Origin: Actinomycetota bacterium
Lineage (GTDB): Bacteria; Actinomycetota; Actinomycetes; S36-B12; GCA-2699445
Direction: 5' to 3'
Assembly (NCBI GenBank): GCA_020438795.1
Contig: JAGQTY010000006.1
Location: forward strand, 62,843-99,034
Length of the DNA: 36,192 nucleotides
Shown here: one piece after another, positions 15,932 through 23,246 of the stretch
Layout of the letters: each line of letters opens with the position of its first letter
Numbering within the stretch: the stretch's first letter is position 1
Position numbers and translations under genes: made by a program
The notes under the pieces: model-generated
The model's input: only the letters and a program-made list of their open reading frames with translations
Databases searched by the model: none
What the model was told of the DNA's origin: nothing

Positions 15932-16351
15932 ATGACGGGTACGGCACTTGTGGGATTCAGTCACGTCGTCCTGACTGTTTCAGATCTGGCACGATCCACC
16001 ACTTGGTACGAGGAGAATCTAGATTTCGTCAGGTTGTTCCCATGGAACACCCCTGACTTCAGCAGGTGGCTGTTGGCTCATCCCAGCGGAATGGTTCTGG
16101 GCCTCACCCAACACGAACACCACGATCGACAGTCATCCTTCACACCAACCGTGAATGGCTTGGACCACTTGTCCTTCGCCGTGTCCTCCCATGAACAGCT
16201 GCAGGCCTGGCAATCCCGCTTTGATCGCGCCGGCATCACTCATTCCGGCATCCAGGTCCTTCCTGAGAGCGGCTTCACGCTGCTCCCATTCCGCGACCCG
16301 GACAGCATTCAACTCGAGCTATACCTGCACGACCAGGAACAGGCCGATTAG
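15932..16351 (+). CDS. VOC-family (glyoxalase/dioxygenase-like) protein
   Basis: A 139-residue vicinal-oxygen-chelate protein. It begins GFSHVVLTVSDLARSTTWYEENLDF, the standard first beta-alpha-beta-beta-beta module with metal-ligand His near residue 11. GLDHLSFAVSSHEQLQAW starts the second module with the second histidine, and FRDPDSIQLELYLHD near the end supplies the glutamate. All three expected ligands are present, so it is probably a metalloenzyme; the substrate is unknown. The frame is open upstream to 15821 but GGGAGGAG lies just before the ATG at 15932, which also fits the family start. Confidence 0.9.
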   Translation: MTGTALVGFSHVVLTVSDLARSTTWYEENLDFVRLFPWNTPDFSRWLLAHPSGMVLGLTQHEHHDRQSSFTPTVNGLDHLSFAVSSHEQLQAWQSRFDRAGITHSGIQVLPESGFTLLPFRDPDSIQLELYLHDQEQAD

Positions 16352-16369
16352 GGCCAACGCCAGAATCTG

Positions 16370-16383
16370 CTCTTGCGCAAGAG
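16370..16383. promoter_or_regulatory. 14-bp perfect palindrome (TTGCGCAA core)
   Basis: CTCTTGCGCAAGAG is a perfect palindrome just after the VOC stop codon. Its core recurs as CTTGCGCAA at 16631-16639, at the candidate start of the GLUG gene. Without a loop it is a poor terminator and more likely a dimeric protein site or a chance feature. Confidence 0.35.
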
Positions 16384-16407
16384 GCAACTCCCGTGCCAAT
16401 TACGCCG

Positions 16408-16421
16408 ATAATGTACATTAT
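16408..16421. promoter_or_regulatory. 14-bp perfect palindrome in AT-rich patch, candidate operator
   Basis: ATAATGTACATTAT is perfectly palindromic in an AT-rich island of a GC-rich region upstream of the GLUG-repeat gene. TATGTA just after it could belong to a -10 element. The symmetry and base composition are typical of TetR/GntR-type operators. The rest of 16352-16638 shows no gene. Confidence 0.45.
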
Positions 16422-16638
16422 GTAAAGCTGAACGTGAAACTCCTTCTGAGGCATGACTGCGCCACTCTCCTGCCGAGCGGTCCCCTGAAGGGCTGATTCT
16501 TGGACTACGCGCGAAGGGAACTGCAGATCGCATCCCGTGAAGCCGTGGTCGAGCCTCCGGGAGCCGACCTTGCCGCCGGTTCACGAGGAGCCCGACGGCA
16601 CCATCAGACCACTGCACCATTCGATTGCTCCTTGCGCA

Positions 16639-18564
16639 ATGCCCCCTGAATGCCAATACGCTCATGGGGTGCCGGATGTCCCTCGATCGAACCCTGGAAT
16701 TCGCACCATTGGACAGTTTGGAAAGACTCTGAAGCCTCGCCTGGCGTGGCTCATCGCCTGCGCACTGACGATCGCAGCCCTTCCGGCCGTTGCCGCAACA
16801 CCCGCCGGGGCCAACGGAAACTGCGCGACGTACTGGGCGGCTGGAACCGGGATCTGGAGTGGCGCACCTGCCGCCGGCGGAACTGGCACTGCGGGAGATC
16901 CCTATCAGGTGGCCAGCCAGCTGGACCTGCAGGAGGTGGGGTTCTGTTCGTCGGCCTACTTCATTCAAACCGCAGACATCACCCTGTCCGGGCAGTGGAC
17001 CCCGCTGCCCAGTTTCACTGGAAACTACGCAGGCGGTGGACACACGATCGATGACCTCACGATCTCGTCCCCGGCCTCGGCTGACCAGGGCCTGTTCAGC
17101 AGGATTGTGGGCGGCTCGGTCTCGAACCTGGCGCTCACCGATGTCGTCATCGGACCAGGCACCCCCAACTCGGTCGGTGCGCTGACCGGCCAGCTGCAGA
17201 GTTCCGGGTCTGTGACTGGTGTGTCAGCGACGGGTAGCGTTGCCGGAACCGTGATCGTTGGCGGTTTGATCGGCAACTTGGAGGATTCTTCACTCACCGC
17301 CACTCAGTCAGCCGTGGCCGTGACGGCACCCGCGATCGGTGGCGGGCTGGCTGGAGTGGCTTTCAACGGCACGATCTCGCGCAGCAGCACATCATCCACG
17401 GTAACCGGGGGTGGCGACTTGGGAGGCGCGGTCGGCCAGACCAAGCTGAACAGCACCATCACTGAAACCACCTCGACTGGCCAAGTCACAGGGGCCGAGC
17501 GTGTCGGCGGGCTGGTGGGTTCGATGTACGGTGGCGCGATCGGGAGGAGCGCAGCCAGCGGCGATGTGATCGGTTCGGATGCAACCGGTGGATTGGTTGG
17601 CGAAACCCGGGATGGGACCGCACAGTCGATCACCGACAGCTACGCTCTGGGGTCTGCGACCGCAACTGCAGGCGCCGCCGGCGGCCTCGTCGGAGAGAAT
17701 GCCTACTTGGGTCTCACGCTCTCGGACAGCTACCAGATCGGGACCGTCACCGCCTCGGGCGATTCTGGCGGGATCATCGGAACGCCGACGCAGAACCCGG
17801 CCAGCGTCACGGCATCCTTCTGGAACAGCACGGCCAATCCAGGACTGAGCGCCGGATTCGGCACTGCCAAGACCGAGCGCCAGTTGCAGGATATCTCGAC
17901 CTACTCCGGCGCGGGTTGGGCCATCCAGCAGGGAGCCCCGGCAGCGGGGAGCAATGTCTGGGGCCTGTGCGCTCCAGCATCGGCCACTGTGAACAGCGGC
18001 TTCCCGTTCCTGCTGTGGGCTCACACGAGCGATCCCTGTCCCGTGGCTCCAACACCACCACCAACACCAGACCCAGAGCCGACATCACAGCCAGTCCCAA
18101 CAACAGGACCAGAACCGACATCAGAGCCAGTCCCAACACCGGAGCCAGTCCCAACACCGGAGCCAGTCCCAACACCGGACCCGGACCCGACGCCCGAGCC
18201 AACGACGACCGTGACCGCGAAGGCACGGCCCGCCGGCAAGAAGCTGGTGCTCGGTAAACCCACGGTCCTCCTCCGATCGATCACGACCGACGGCCGGCTC
18301 AAGACGGTCAAGGCCCAGTGCCTACTGCGCGGCAAGAAGCTGACAGGGGCCAACAAACGCGCCAACTGCAGCACGAACGTACGCACTCGCCGCGCTACCA
18401 CGACATCAGTGCGGGTGGTGGTCCGTGCCAAGTGCACCGCCGGACTCAGGTTTCGGGTCAAAGCCACAGCGACTGCCCCGGGCCAGGCCAAGGGCAGCTG
18501 GAAGCGTAGCTGGGGTGTGAAGGACAAACCCAGAATACGCTGCACCCTCCGCGCCAACGGATGA
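16639..18564 (+). CDS. Secreted GLUG-repeat protein with four-Cys C-terminal domain
   Basis: An exported, repeat-rich protein of about 641 residues. A signal peptide (KPRLAWLIACALTIAALPAVAA) precedes a region with DPYQVASQLDLQEVG and TGNYAGGGHTIDDLTI, then a series of GLUG motifs (GGLVGSMYGGAIGRSAASGDV, GGLVGENAYLGLTLSDSYQIG and others) through about residue 420, as in bacterial surface proteins. A Pro/Thr/Glu linker follows, then a basic C-terminal domain with four cysteines ending PRIRCTLRANG, like that of the NHL protein. No LPXTG or anchor helix is present. The start is unresolved: GTG 16537, ATG 16639 and GTG 16669 share the frame, none with a good ribosome site. ATG 16639 gives an acceptable n-region. 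Confidence 0.8.
   Translation: MPPECQYAHGVPDVPRSNPGIRTIGQFGKTLKPRLAWLIACALTIAALPAVAATPAGANGNCATYWAAGTGIWSGAPAAGGTGTAGDPYQVASQLDLQEVGFCSSAYFIQTADITLSGQWTPLPSFTGNYAGGGHTIDDLTISSPASADQGLFSRIVGGSVSNLALTDVVIGPGTPNSVGALTGQLQSSGSVTGVSATGSVAGTVIVGGLIGNLEDSSLTATQSAVAVTAPAIGGGLAGVAFNGTISRSSTSSTVTGGGDLGGAVGQTKLNSTITETTSTGQVTGAERVGGLVGSMYGGAIGRSAASGDVIGSDATGGLVGETRDGTAQSITDSYALGSATATAGAAGGLVGENAYLGLTLSDSYQIGTVTASGDSGGIIGTPTQNPASVTASFWNSTANPGLSAGFGTAKTERQLQDISTYSGAGWAIQQGAPAAGSNVWGLCAPASATVNSGFPFLLWAHTSDPCPVAPTPPPTPDPEPTSQPVPTTGPEPTSEPVPTPEPVPTPEPVPTPDPDPTPEPTTTVTAKARPAGKKLVLGKPTVLLRSITTDGRLKTVKAQCLLRGKKLTGANKRANCSTNVRTRRATTTSVRVVVRAKCTAGLRFRVKATATAPGQAKGSWKRSWGVKDKPRIRCTLRANG
18124..18177 (+). repeat. 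Three tandem 18-bp repeats in the GLUG gene linker
   Basis: The unit GAGCCAGTCCCAACACCG occurs three times without a mismatch, encoding repeated EPVPTP. Exact identity suggests recent slippage expansion. The linker separates the GLUG region from the four-Cys domain. Confidence 0.85.
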
Positions 18565-18616
18565 GCACAGCTCTCACGAGCCCAGTCCGGTCGGAGAGGA
18601 ATATCGGCCTTCACCA

Positions 18617-19003
18617 GTGACGCCTTGGCCGGGCGTCGTACTTCCGTGGGGTCCTCCCCCGCCGGTTGGGCCATTCGACCAGGCGGTGCAGATCAATGGT
18701 GAGGCACGGACAGGCAACTCCCCCGTTGTCATCGGCTCATTGAACGAATCCAAGAAGCGGGTTTCCTTTACCACGCTGGGCAGGAAGAAGGGCAAGGCGA
18801 TCTTCTCAGCGGAACTGCAGGCCGAGAACAGCAACGGTCAGGTCGTCGAAGTGACCGCGGGTGCCAAGGCGAAGCTGCCCAAAGGCTCCCAGCTCATTGT
18901 GGACTACGCCAAGTGGTCGTCGTCGAAGCCGAAGGGGCTGACCGCTCATGTGAAGAGCAAGAAGGGTTCAAAGCCGGTCAAGGTCACCACCTTCAAGCAA
19001 TAG
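18617..19003 (+). CDS. Small basic protein next to the GLUG gene, unrecognised
   Basis: A 128-residue lysine-rich frame 52 bp after the GLUG gene. It starts with GTG and a proline-rich segment (LPWGPPPPVGP), lacks a signal peptide, and then reads as beta-rich (VQINGEARTGNSPVV, AIFSAELQAENSNGQVVEVTAGAKAKLPKG) with repeated KKG/KSKK groups. The style resembles the extracellular domains nearby, so it may be the end of a once longer exported protein, a second cistron of the GLUG operon, or a real short protein. AGAGGA is too far from the GTG to be a normal ribosome site. No family is recognised. Confidence 0.55.
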   Translation: MTPWPGVVLPWGPPPPVGPFDQAVQINGEARTGNSPVVIGSLNESKKRVSFTTLGRKKGKAIFSAELQAENSNGQVVEVTAGAKAKLPKGSQLIVDYAKWSSSKPKGLTAHVKSKKGSKPVKVTTFKQ

Positions 19004-19057
19004 GGACCAGGATCTCTGCGGCATGGCCACGACTCGGCAATGGCTAAGACGCGAGCA

Positions 19058-19084
19058 GGGCCGTCACGCTCCGGCGGACGGCCC
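19058..19084. terminator. Hairpin between convergent genes
   Basis: GGGCCGTC and GACGGCCC form a perfect 8-bp stem with an 11-base loop in the gap between the converging 18617 frame and the DUF2202 gene. There is no T-run, as often in Actinobacteria. Confidence 0.5.
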
Positions 19085-19132
19085 GGATCGGTCCCGCAGG
19101 AGTGATTCGGTCCCGACCCGGGGCTCGTCCCG

Positions 19133-20038
19133 TCAGCGCTGCAACGTCACTGCCGAGCTCACGCTCTTGTCGAGTCCCAGCTGGGCAGGCACCTTCACGC
19201 GGTAGGTTCCGGCCCGGAGGTTGACTGTGCGCGTGTCCTTCGTTCCAGTCGTACGCACGACCTTCATGGTCTTCCACTTGCCGTCGACCTTCTTCTGGAT
19301 CTTCACCCGGTAGTTGGCCTCCGCGTTGTTCGGGTTCACATTGATGCGCAGCCTGGAGCTATCGGCTGTGGCGCGAACCTTGACGCTTGACTCGGTGGCT
19401 GACGCTTTGCCTCCGGCCCGTACGAAGGCGGCCAGGTGCCGCTCGCTGGCAGTGACCAGGTTGTTCAGCACCGCCGAGACGTCGCTGGGGAAGTCCATGG
19501 CCAGGGCTGCCTTGAGATCCGCGATGTCGGTCTCCTCCACTGTGACGCCGACCTGGACCGCTTCGGCCGAGGACGATCGTACCTGCGCCGCGAGCTGGTC
19601 GTAGATCGCCTGAAGCTCAGGGTCGTTGTACTCCCCCGGCGTGCCCATTTCGCTGGCTGACGGCAATCCGTAGAGCTCGAGCGCCTGGTTCAGGATGGTG
19701 AAGTGCTGGGTCTCTGAGCGCGAGATGTTGTCGAACTGACGGACCCCCCACAGGTCGTAGGCCAGCACGTAGAGGTCGTGCGCGACCTGCTCCTCCTCGG
19801 CCAACCTGATCAATTCGGCTTCCTGGCTGGCGGTGAGTGTTCCGGCGGGCTCGCTGCCGAGGGGGTTGTTCGCCTCCATACCGCTCCCCTGGTCCCCTGC
19901 TCCCATGCCTCGCTGGATGCCCTGGCCGCCCGAGCCGTGGGTGCTGGGGTTGGCTCCGGCCTGGGCGATGCCGGTGATGGTGGCGGGGATCATCAGGGTG
20001 GTGATCGCTGCGACGGCTATGACTCTCTTGGTGTCCAT
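19133..20038 (-). CDS. Exported DUF2202 ferritin-like protein with C-terminal Ig-like domain
   Basis: A 301-residue secreted protein. The ATG at 20038 has GAGAGG six bases upstream; a signal peptide ends near AQA-GA (27). After a Gly-rich stretch, residues about 70-205 are the DUF2202 four-helix domain: AEEEQVAHDLY, SRSETQHF, VEETDIADL and SERHLAAF supply the E/E-x-x-H pattern of a ferritin-like di-metal centre. The last 85 residues (VKVRATADSSRLRINVNP, YRVKIQKKVDGKWK, TYRVKVPAQLG) form a basic Ig-like domain. The biochemical role of DUF2202 is not established. A CsoR/CstR-type operator stands about 40 bp upstream, so copper- or sulfur-responsive expression is likely. Confidence 0.85.
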   Translation of the reverse strand: MDTKRVIAVAAITTLMIPATITGIAQAGANPSTHGSGGQGIQRGMGAGDQGSGMEANNPLGSEPAGTLTASQEAELIRLAEEEQVAHDLYVLAYDLWGVRQFDNISRSETQHFTILNQALELYGLPSASEMGTPGEYNDPELQAIYDQLAAQVRSSSAEAVQVGVTVEETDIADLKAALAMDFPSDVSAVLNNLVTASERHLAAFVRAGGKASATESSVKVRATADSSRLRINVNPNNAEANYRVKIQKKVDGKWKTMKVVRTTGTKDTRTVNLRAGTYRVKVPAQLGLDKSVSSAVTLQR

Positions 20039-20077
20039 GACTAGCCTCTCTCGAGCTGACACCATCAGTATCGGTCA

Positions 20078-20093
20078 ATACCCCCAGGGGTAT
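20078..20093 (-). promoter_or_regulatory. CsoR/CstR-type operator upstream of the DUF2202 gene
   Basis: ATACCCC and GGGGTAT are inverted around two bases (ATACCCCCAGGGGTAT on the plus strand), the form bound by CsoR-family copper and persulfide sensors. On the minus strand GATACT, about ten bases downstream of the repeat, can act as -10, which places the operator in the promoter. No csoR gene is in the window. Identification rests on pattern match. Confidence 0.7.
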
Positions 20094-20134
20094 GGTGAAG
20101 CTGGTGTCAGAGGGTCGTAAGGATCGGTGGCTTC

Positions 20135-20422
20135 CGGGCTCAAGCCGCGTCGCTCAAGCTTCCCGTGGTGTTCGTCATGTTCGTGAACCATGAGTACCGC
20201 CTGCTGAAGGGCCTCTGGGTGAGATTCATGGACACCGACTTCGCAACCACACGGTTCGTCGGACTGGACTTCAACGATCCGTCGCTGGACCTCGATGCGA
20301 TCGTGCGCGGCTTCGGCGCGACGACTGTCTCTCCCGTGGACGCCGACGAGGTGCGAACGGTCATGGCCGAGGCGAAGGACGGGCAGGGGCCGACGGTCAT
20401 CTTCAGCAATCGAGAGCGCTGA
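20135..20422 (+). pseudogene. 3' relic of a thiamine-diphosphate-dependent enzyme
   Basis: This frame reads LKLPVVFVMFVNHEYRLLKG then FVGLDFNDPSLDLDAIVRGFGA and GQGPTVIFSN, which is the C-terminal part of the TPP-binding domain in the acetolactate synthase / benzoylformate decarboxylase family (usual pattern LPV..VVLNN.EY..LK, then D...LA...G, then GP..I.V). Everything before this, over 400 residues in the family including the cofactor GDGS motif, is absent; upstream sequence is unrelated and soon becomes the DUF2202 promoter. A rearrangement boundary near 20130 is implied. The GTG at 20165 could start translation, but the product would lack catalytic parts. Confidence 0.7.
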
Positions 20423-20584
20423 GCCGGTTGGGTCGCTTTCGGTCACCGGCTCTGACAGGATCGAGCTGTTTGAATGTCGACTGCCAAGGGCCGATTACTC
20501 GGTACCGGCAGCGGGACTCTACACTCAAGACATCGATGCCGCGTCGGCAACGATGTCGGGTGGGAACCTGCTTGGGGGCGGATC

Positions 20585-21097
20585 ATGATCAGAGTACTCA
20601 TTGGGCTGCTGGCGGCCATCGCTCTGCTGTTCACCGGTCAGGTCGCGGCCGGTGCCGCGGTCAAGGAACCGCCCAGGAGCGCCGTGGGCTGGCAGGGCCT
20701 GGTGGGAACCTGCAGTCCCAATCGTGACGGAACCTATTACACCCTGGCCACCAGCCCGCAGATCAATTGGGTGAAGCATCCCAGGAAGAAGGGCCCGACC
20801 ACGACGGGTCACTATCTGCGGGTGAAGACCGAGATCCAGGCTCAGGCCGGCTACGGCGGCACGCTGTGGAAGACGCTGGCGAAGAAGTCGGCGAAGACGA
20901 AGACCTACCACTTGAACCAGAGGCCGCGGGGCCTGGTGCTGCCGGTCAGCACGAATCTTCGCCAGGGGCTCAGCAGCTACCGGGTGAAGGTCACCGTCCG
21001 GGTCATTCGTGATGTTCGACTCGCCCTCGATACCACCGCCTGGAAGATGACCCTGCACAGCGCGGCATTCCTGTGCTGGTCCCCCGGGGTTGCCTGA
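20585..21097 (+). CDS. Small secreted protein, unrecognised
   Basis: A 170-residue exported protein. A hydrophobic signal (MIRVLIGLLAAIALLFTG) ends near AAGA-AV (24). The mature part is basic and beta-rich, with WQGLVGTCSPNRDGTYYTLA at the start and FLCWSPGVA at the end, so the only two mature cysteines could close the domain. Middle strands (YLRVKTEIQAQAG, YRVKVTVRVIRDVRLALD) suggest an Ig-like fold. An open frame extends upstream to 20474, but the ATG at 20585 matches the signal peptide and has GGGGGCGG before it. A strong bidirectional terminator follows. No family is recognised; it resembles the other exported proteins of this stretch only in style. Confidence 0.7.
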   Translation: MIRVLIGLLAAIALLFTGQVAAGAAVKEPPRSAVGWQGLVGTCSPNRDGTYYTLATSPQINWVKHPRKKGPTTTGHYLRVKTEIQAQAGYGGTLWKTLAKKSAKTKTYHLNQRPRGLVLPVSTNLRQGLSSYRVKVTVRVIRDVRLALDTTAWKMTLHSAAFLCWSPGVA

Positions 21098-21112
21098 CTT
21101 CCTGAGTGAGCG

Positions 21113-21142
21113 ACGGCCCCAGACCGCGTGGTCTGGGGCCGT
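21113..21142. terminator. Strong bidirectional terminator hairpin
   Basis: ACGGCCCCAGACC and GGTCTGGGGCCGT make a perfect 13-bp stem with a 4-base loop, between the converging small secreted protein gene and hsp20. It is the most stable simple hairpin noticed in the window and serves both strands. Confidence 0.9.
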
Positions 21143-21154
21143 GCACGTCAGCGA

Positions 21155-21625
21155 TCAGTTGTCCTGGACAACCACGTTGTTGCTGCGGTCGGTGACACTG
21201 ATCTTCTTGGGCTCCTCCGGTGGCTTGGTGACGCCGGCCACCCGAACCCGGAGCACACCCTTGTCGTAGTCCGCCGAGACGTTCTCCGCTCCAAGGCCCT
21301 CCGGCAGTACGAACTGGCGGCGGAAGGAGCCGTACCGGAGTTCGCGGACGAGCACGTGGTGATCCTCGGCCGTTTCCGTATGTTCGGACTTCCGCTCTCC
21401 ACTGATCGTCAGGTGCCCTTCATGCACCTCGATGTCGACGTCTTTGGGGTCCACCCCGGGCAGTTCGACAGAGATCTCCACATCACTGCCGAGGTTCACC
21501 ATGTCGATAGGCGGGACCCAGCCGGCCCCACTGGCGGCACTCCCCCACGACCTGCGGACGATCCCGTCGAAGTCGTCATCCAGACGAGCCAGCACGGTGA
21601 ACGGATCCCATCTGCGTACAGTCAT
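21155..21625 (-). CDS. Hsp20/alpha-crystallin small heat-shock protein
   Basis: A 156-residue cytoplasmic holdase chaperone. The N-terminal segment (MTVRRWDPFTVLARLDDDFD) is typical. The alpha-crystallin domain spans about residues 40-130 with VEISVELPGVDPKDVDIEV, HLTISGERKSE, the FRRQFVLPEGL strand and GVLRVRVAG. The C-terminal extension carries no clear I-x-I anchor but has KKISV. The ATG at 21625 has GGGAGA seven bases upstream; a longer open frame upstream to 22006 is a shadow of the methyltransferase. A perfect CIRCE lies 26 bp upstream, so HrcA repression is expected. Confidence 0.95.
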   Translation of the reverse strand: MTVRRWDPFTVLARLDDDFDGIVRRSWGSAASGAGWVPPIDMVNLGSDVEISVELPGVDPKDVDIEVHEGHLTISGERKSEHTETAEDHHVLVRELRYGSFRRQFVLPEGLGAENVSADYDKGVLRVRVAGVTKPPEEPKKISVTDRSNNVVVQDN

Positions 21626-21651
21626 CTTTGTCTCCCTTGCTCTACGGTGGT

Positions 21652-21678
21652 TTAGCACTCTCCACCTAAGAGTGCTAA
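21652..21678 (-). promoter_or_regulatory. CIRCE element (HrcA operator)
   Basis: TTAGCACTC-N9-GAGTGCTAA is an exact match to the CIRCE consensus, placed 26 bp before the hsp20 start. HrcA represses through it and releases on heat shock. No hrcA gene is present in this window. Confidence 0.97.
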
Positions 21679-21778
21679 CCGTCCAGGCGGTGTCACTATT
21701 CCGGGCATGTCGCCAATGGCCTGCCGTTGATGCGTTCGCACCATGTTCAAGCCGGGAGATCGGCACTACAGTGGGCGA

Positions 21779-22447
21779 ATGGGCCACGATCACAAGGTCT
21801 TCGCCCGGGTGTACAGCCTGATCGCTCACCTCGAGGACGGCGGTTCGGTCGGCCGCGCCCGGCGACGGGTCTGTGCCCCGCTGCGGGGCCGGGTGGTCAT
21901 CGTGGGCCTCGGTCCGGGCCTCGACCTGCACCACCTGCCGGCGGCGGTCACCGAAGTGATCGCGGTCGAACCGAGTGCGTCGATGAGGCGTCTGGCTCAC
22001 CCTCAAGTGCGTCGCGCCCGTGCTGCGGGACTCGCGGTCACCCTCCTCGACGAGTGCGCCGAGAGGTTGCCGCTGGCTGACAACAGCGTGGACGGGGTCC
22101 TCTTCTCTTTCGTGCTGTGCACGGTCCAGCAGCCGGATCTGGCCATCGCAGAAGCCAGGCGCGTGCTGCGTGCCGACGGCTCACTTGCCGTGCTCGAGCA
22201 CGTTGGGGCAGCCAGGGGCAGCCGGCTGGCCCGGCTGCAGCGTTGGATCGCGCCGTTGTGGCACAGGTTCGGCGGGGGGTGTCACTGTGACCGCGACACC
22301 CGCAGCCGCCTCACCGAGGGCGGGTTCGCCACCCGGGAGCTGATCGATCTGAGGATCCCAGGCCTGCCGCTCCCGGTTTCGCAGGTGATCGAAGGAGAAG
22401 CTCGGGTGCCTACGGGATGGCGTTCAGCACACCCAGCAGCCGACTGA
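21779..22447 (+). CDS. Class I SAM-dependent methyltransferase
   Basis: A 222-residue Rossmann-fold methyltransferase. VVIVGLGPGLDLHHLP (about 40-55) is motif I, VIAVEPSASMRRLA gives the acidic residue that binds the SAM ribose, CAERLPLADNSVDGVLFSFVLCTV matches motifs II/III of Methyltransf_11, and LRADGSLAVLEHV follows. The end (LWHRFGGGCHCDRDTR) is like the UbiE/METTL7 lineage, where substrates are lipids, quinones or thiols. The substrate is not assignable. ATG 21743 in the same frame adds 12 residues; 21779 fits the family start. It converges with the aldolase gene, overlapping 38 bp. Confidence 0.85.
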   Translation: MGHDHKVFARVYSLIAHLEDGGSVGRARRRVCAPLRGRVVIVGLGPGLDLHHLPAAVTEVIAVEPSASMRRLAHPQVRRARAAGLAVTLLDECAERLPLADNSVDGVLFSFVLCTVQQPDLAIAEARRVLRADGSLAVLEHVGAARGSRLARLQRWIAPLWHRFGGGCHCDRDTRSRLTEGGFATRELIDLRIPGLPLPVSQVIEGEARVPTGWRSAHPAAD

Positions 22448-23246
22448 CCTCGGCCTGCACCGCATCACGGGCCGGACCCAGATACTTGCGGGTGTCCACC
22501 ATCTCCGGATGGGCCGCCAGCACTTCACGGACGGTGTCGGTGAACGCATGATTGAGATGGGTGGAGATGTTCACCTTGGTCATGCCAGCCTCGATCGCAC
22601 GAGTGAGATTCTCATCCGCCACGCCGCTGCTGCCGTGCAGGACCAGTGGGACGCTCACCGCTTCGCGGATGGCCGCGACGCGGTCGAAGTCCAGCTCAGC
22701 GGTCCTGGTGGTCATGGCGTGCGAGGAGCCCACCGCCACCGCCAGTGCATCGACACCGGTGTCCTCAGCGAACTTCGCAGCGTCCTGAGGGTCGGTCTTC
22801 ACGCCGGGAGCATGCACGCCATCCTTACCGCCCACCTCACCGATCTCGGCCTCCACCGAGACCCCGTGGTCGTGGCAGAACTGCACCACCTCGCGCGTGG
22901 TCGCCACGTTGTCAGCAAAGTCCAGTTTCGAGCCGTCATACATGACCGAGGTGAACCCGAGGGCCACGGCCTCGTGGATGAGCGGAACGGATTCGGCATG
23001 GTCGAGGTGGACCGCCACCGGCTGATCGGAGTTCTCTGCGATGTTGATGGTCGCGAGTCCGATCGGTGCCAGCGCTCCGTGGTACTTCACCGCGTTCTCG
23101 GAGATCTGCAGGATCACAGGGGCGCCGACGGCGCTCGCGCCACGGGACAGGGCCTCGGCGAGTTCCACCTGGATGACGTTGAAGGCACCCGCGCCCCGGT
23201 CTGCGGCGGCCGCGGGGTGGACTATCTCAGCTGATGTGACCAGCAC
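22410..23246 (-). CDS. Class II fructose/tagatose-bisphosphate-type aldolase
   Basis: A 278-residue zinc-dependent aldolase. VAVHLDHAES (about 77-86) supplies zinc-ligand histidine and catalytic aspartate, SVEAEIGEVGG the conserved glutamate, VGSSHAMT the second histidine and PLVLHGSSGV the third. MTKVNISTHL is the phosphate-binding end. The family splits fructose- or tagatose-1,6-bisphosphate, or related sugar phosphates, into dihydroxyacetone phosphate and an aldehyde. The start is GTG at 23246, with AGGAGA eight bases upstream and zero spacing from the PfkB stop codon. It is the last gene of a four-gene operon whose order (isomerase, kinases, aldolase) follows the reaction sequence. Confidence 0.92.
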   Translation of the reverse strand: MLVTSAEIVHPAAAADRGAGAFNVIQVELAEALSRGASAVGAPVILQISENAVKYHGALAPIGLATINIAENSDQPVAVHLDHAESVPLIHEAVALGFTSVMYDGSKLDFADNVATTREVVQFCHDHGVSVEAEIGEVGGKDGVHAPGVKTDPQDAAKFAEDTGVDALAVAVGSSHAMTTRTAELDFDRVAAIREAVSVPLVLHGSSGVADENLTRAIEAGMTKVNISTHLNHAFTDTVREVLAAHPEMVDTRKYLGPARDAVQAEVSRLLGVLNAIP

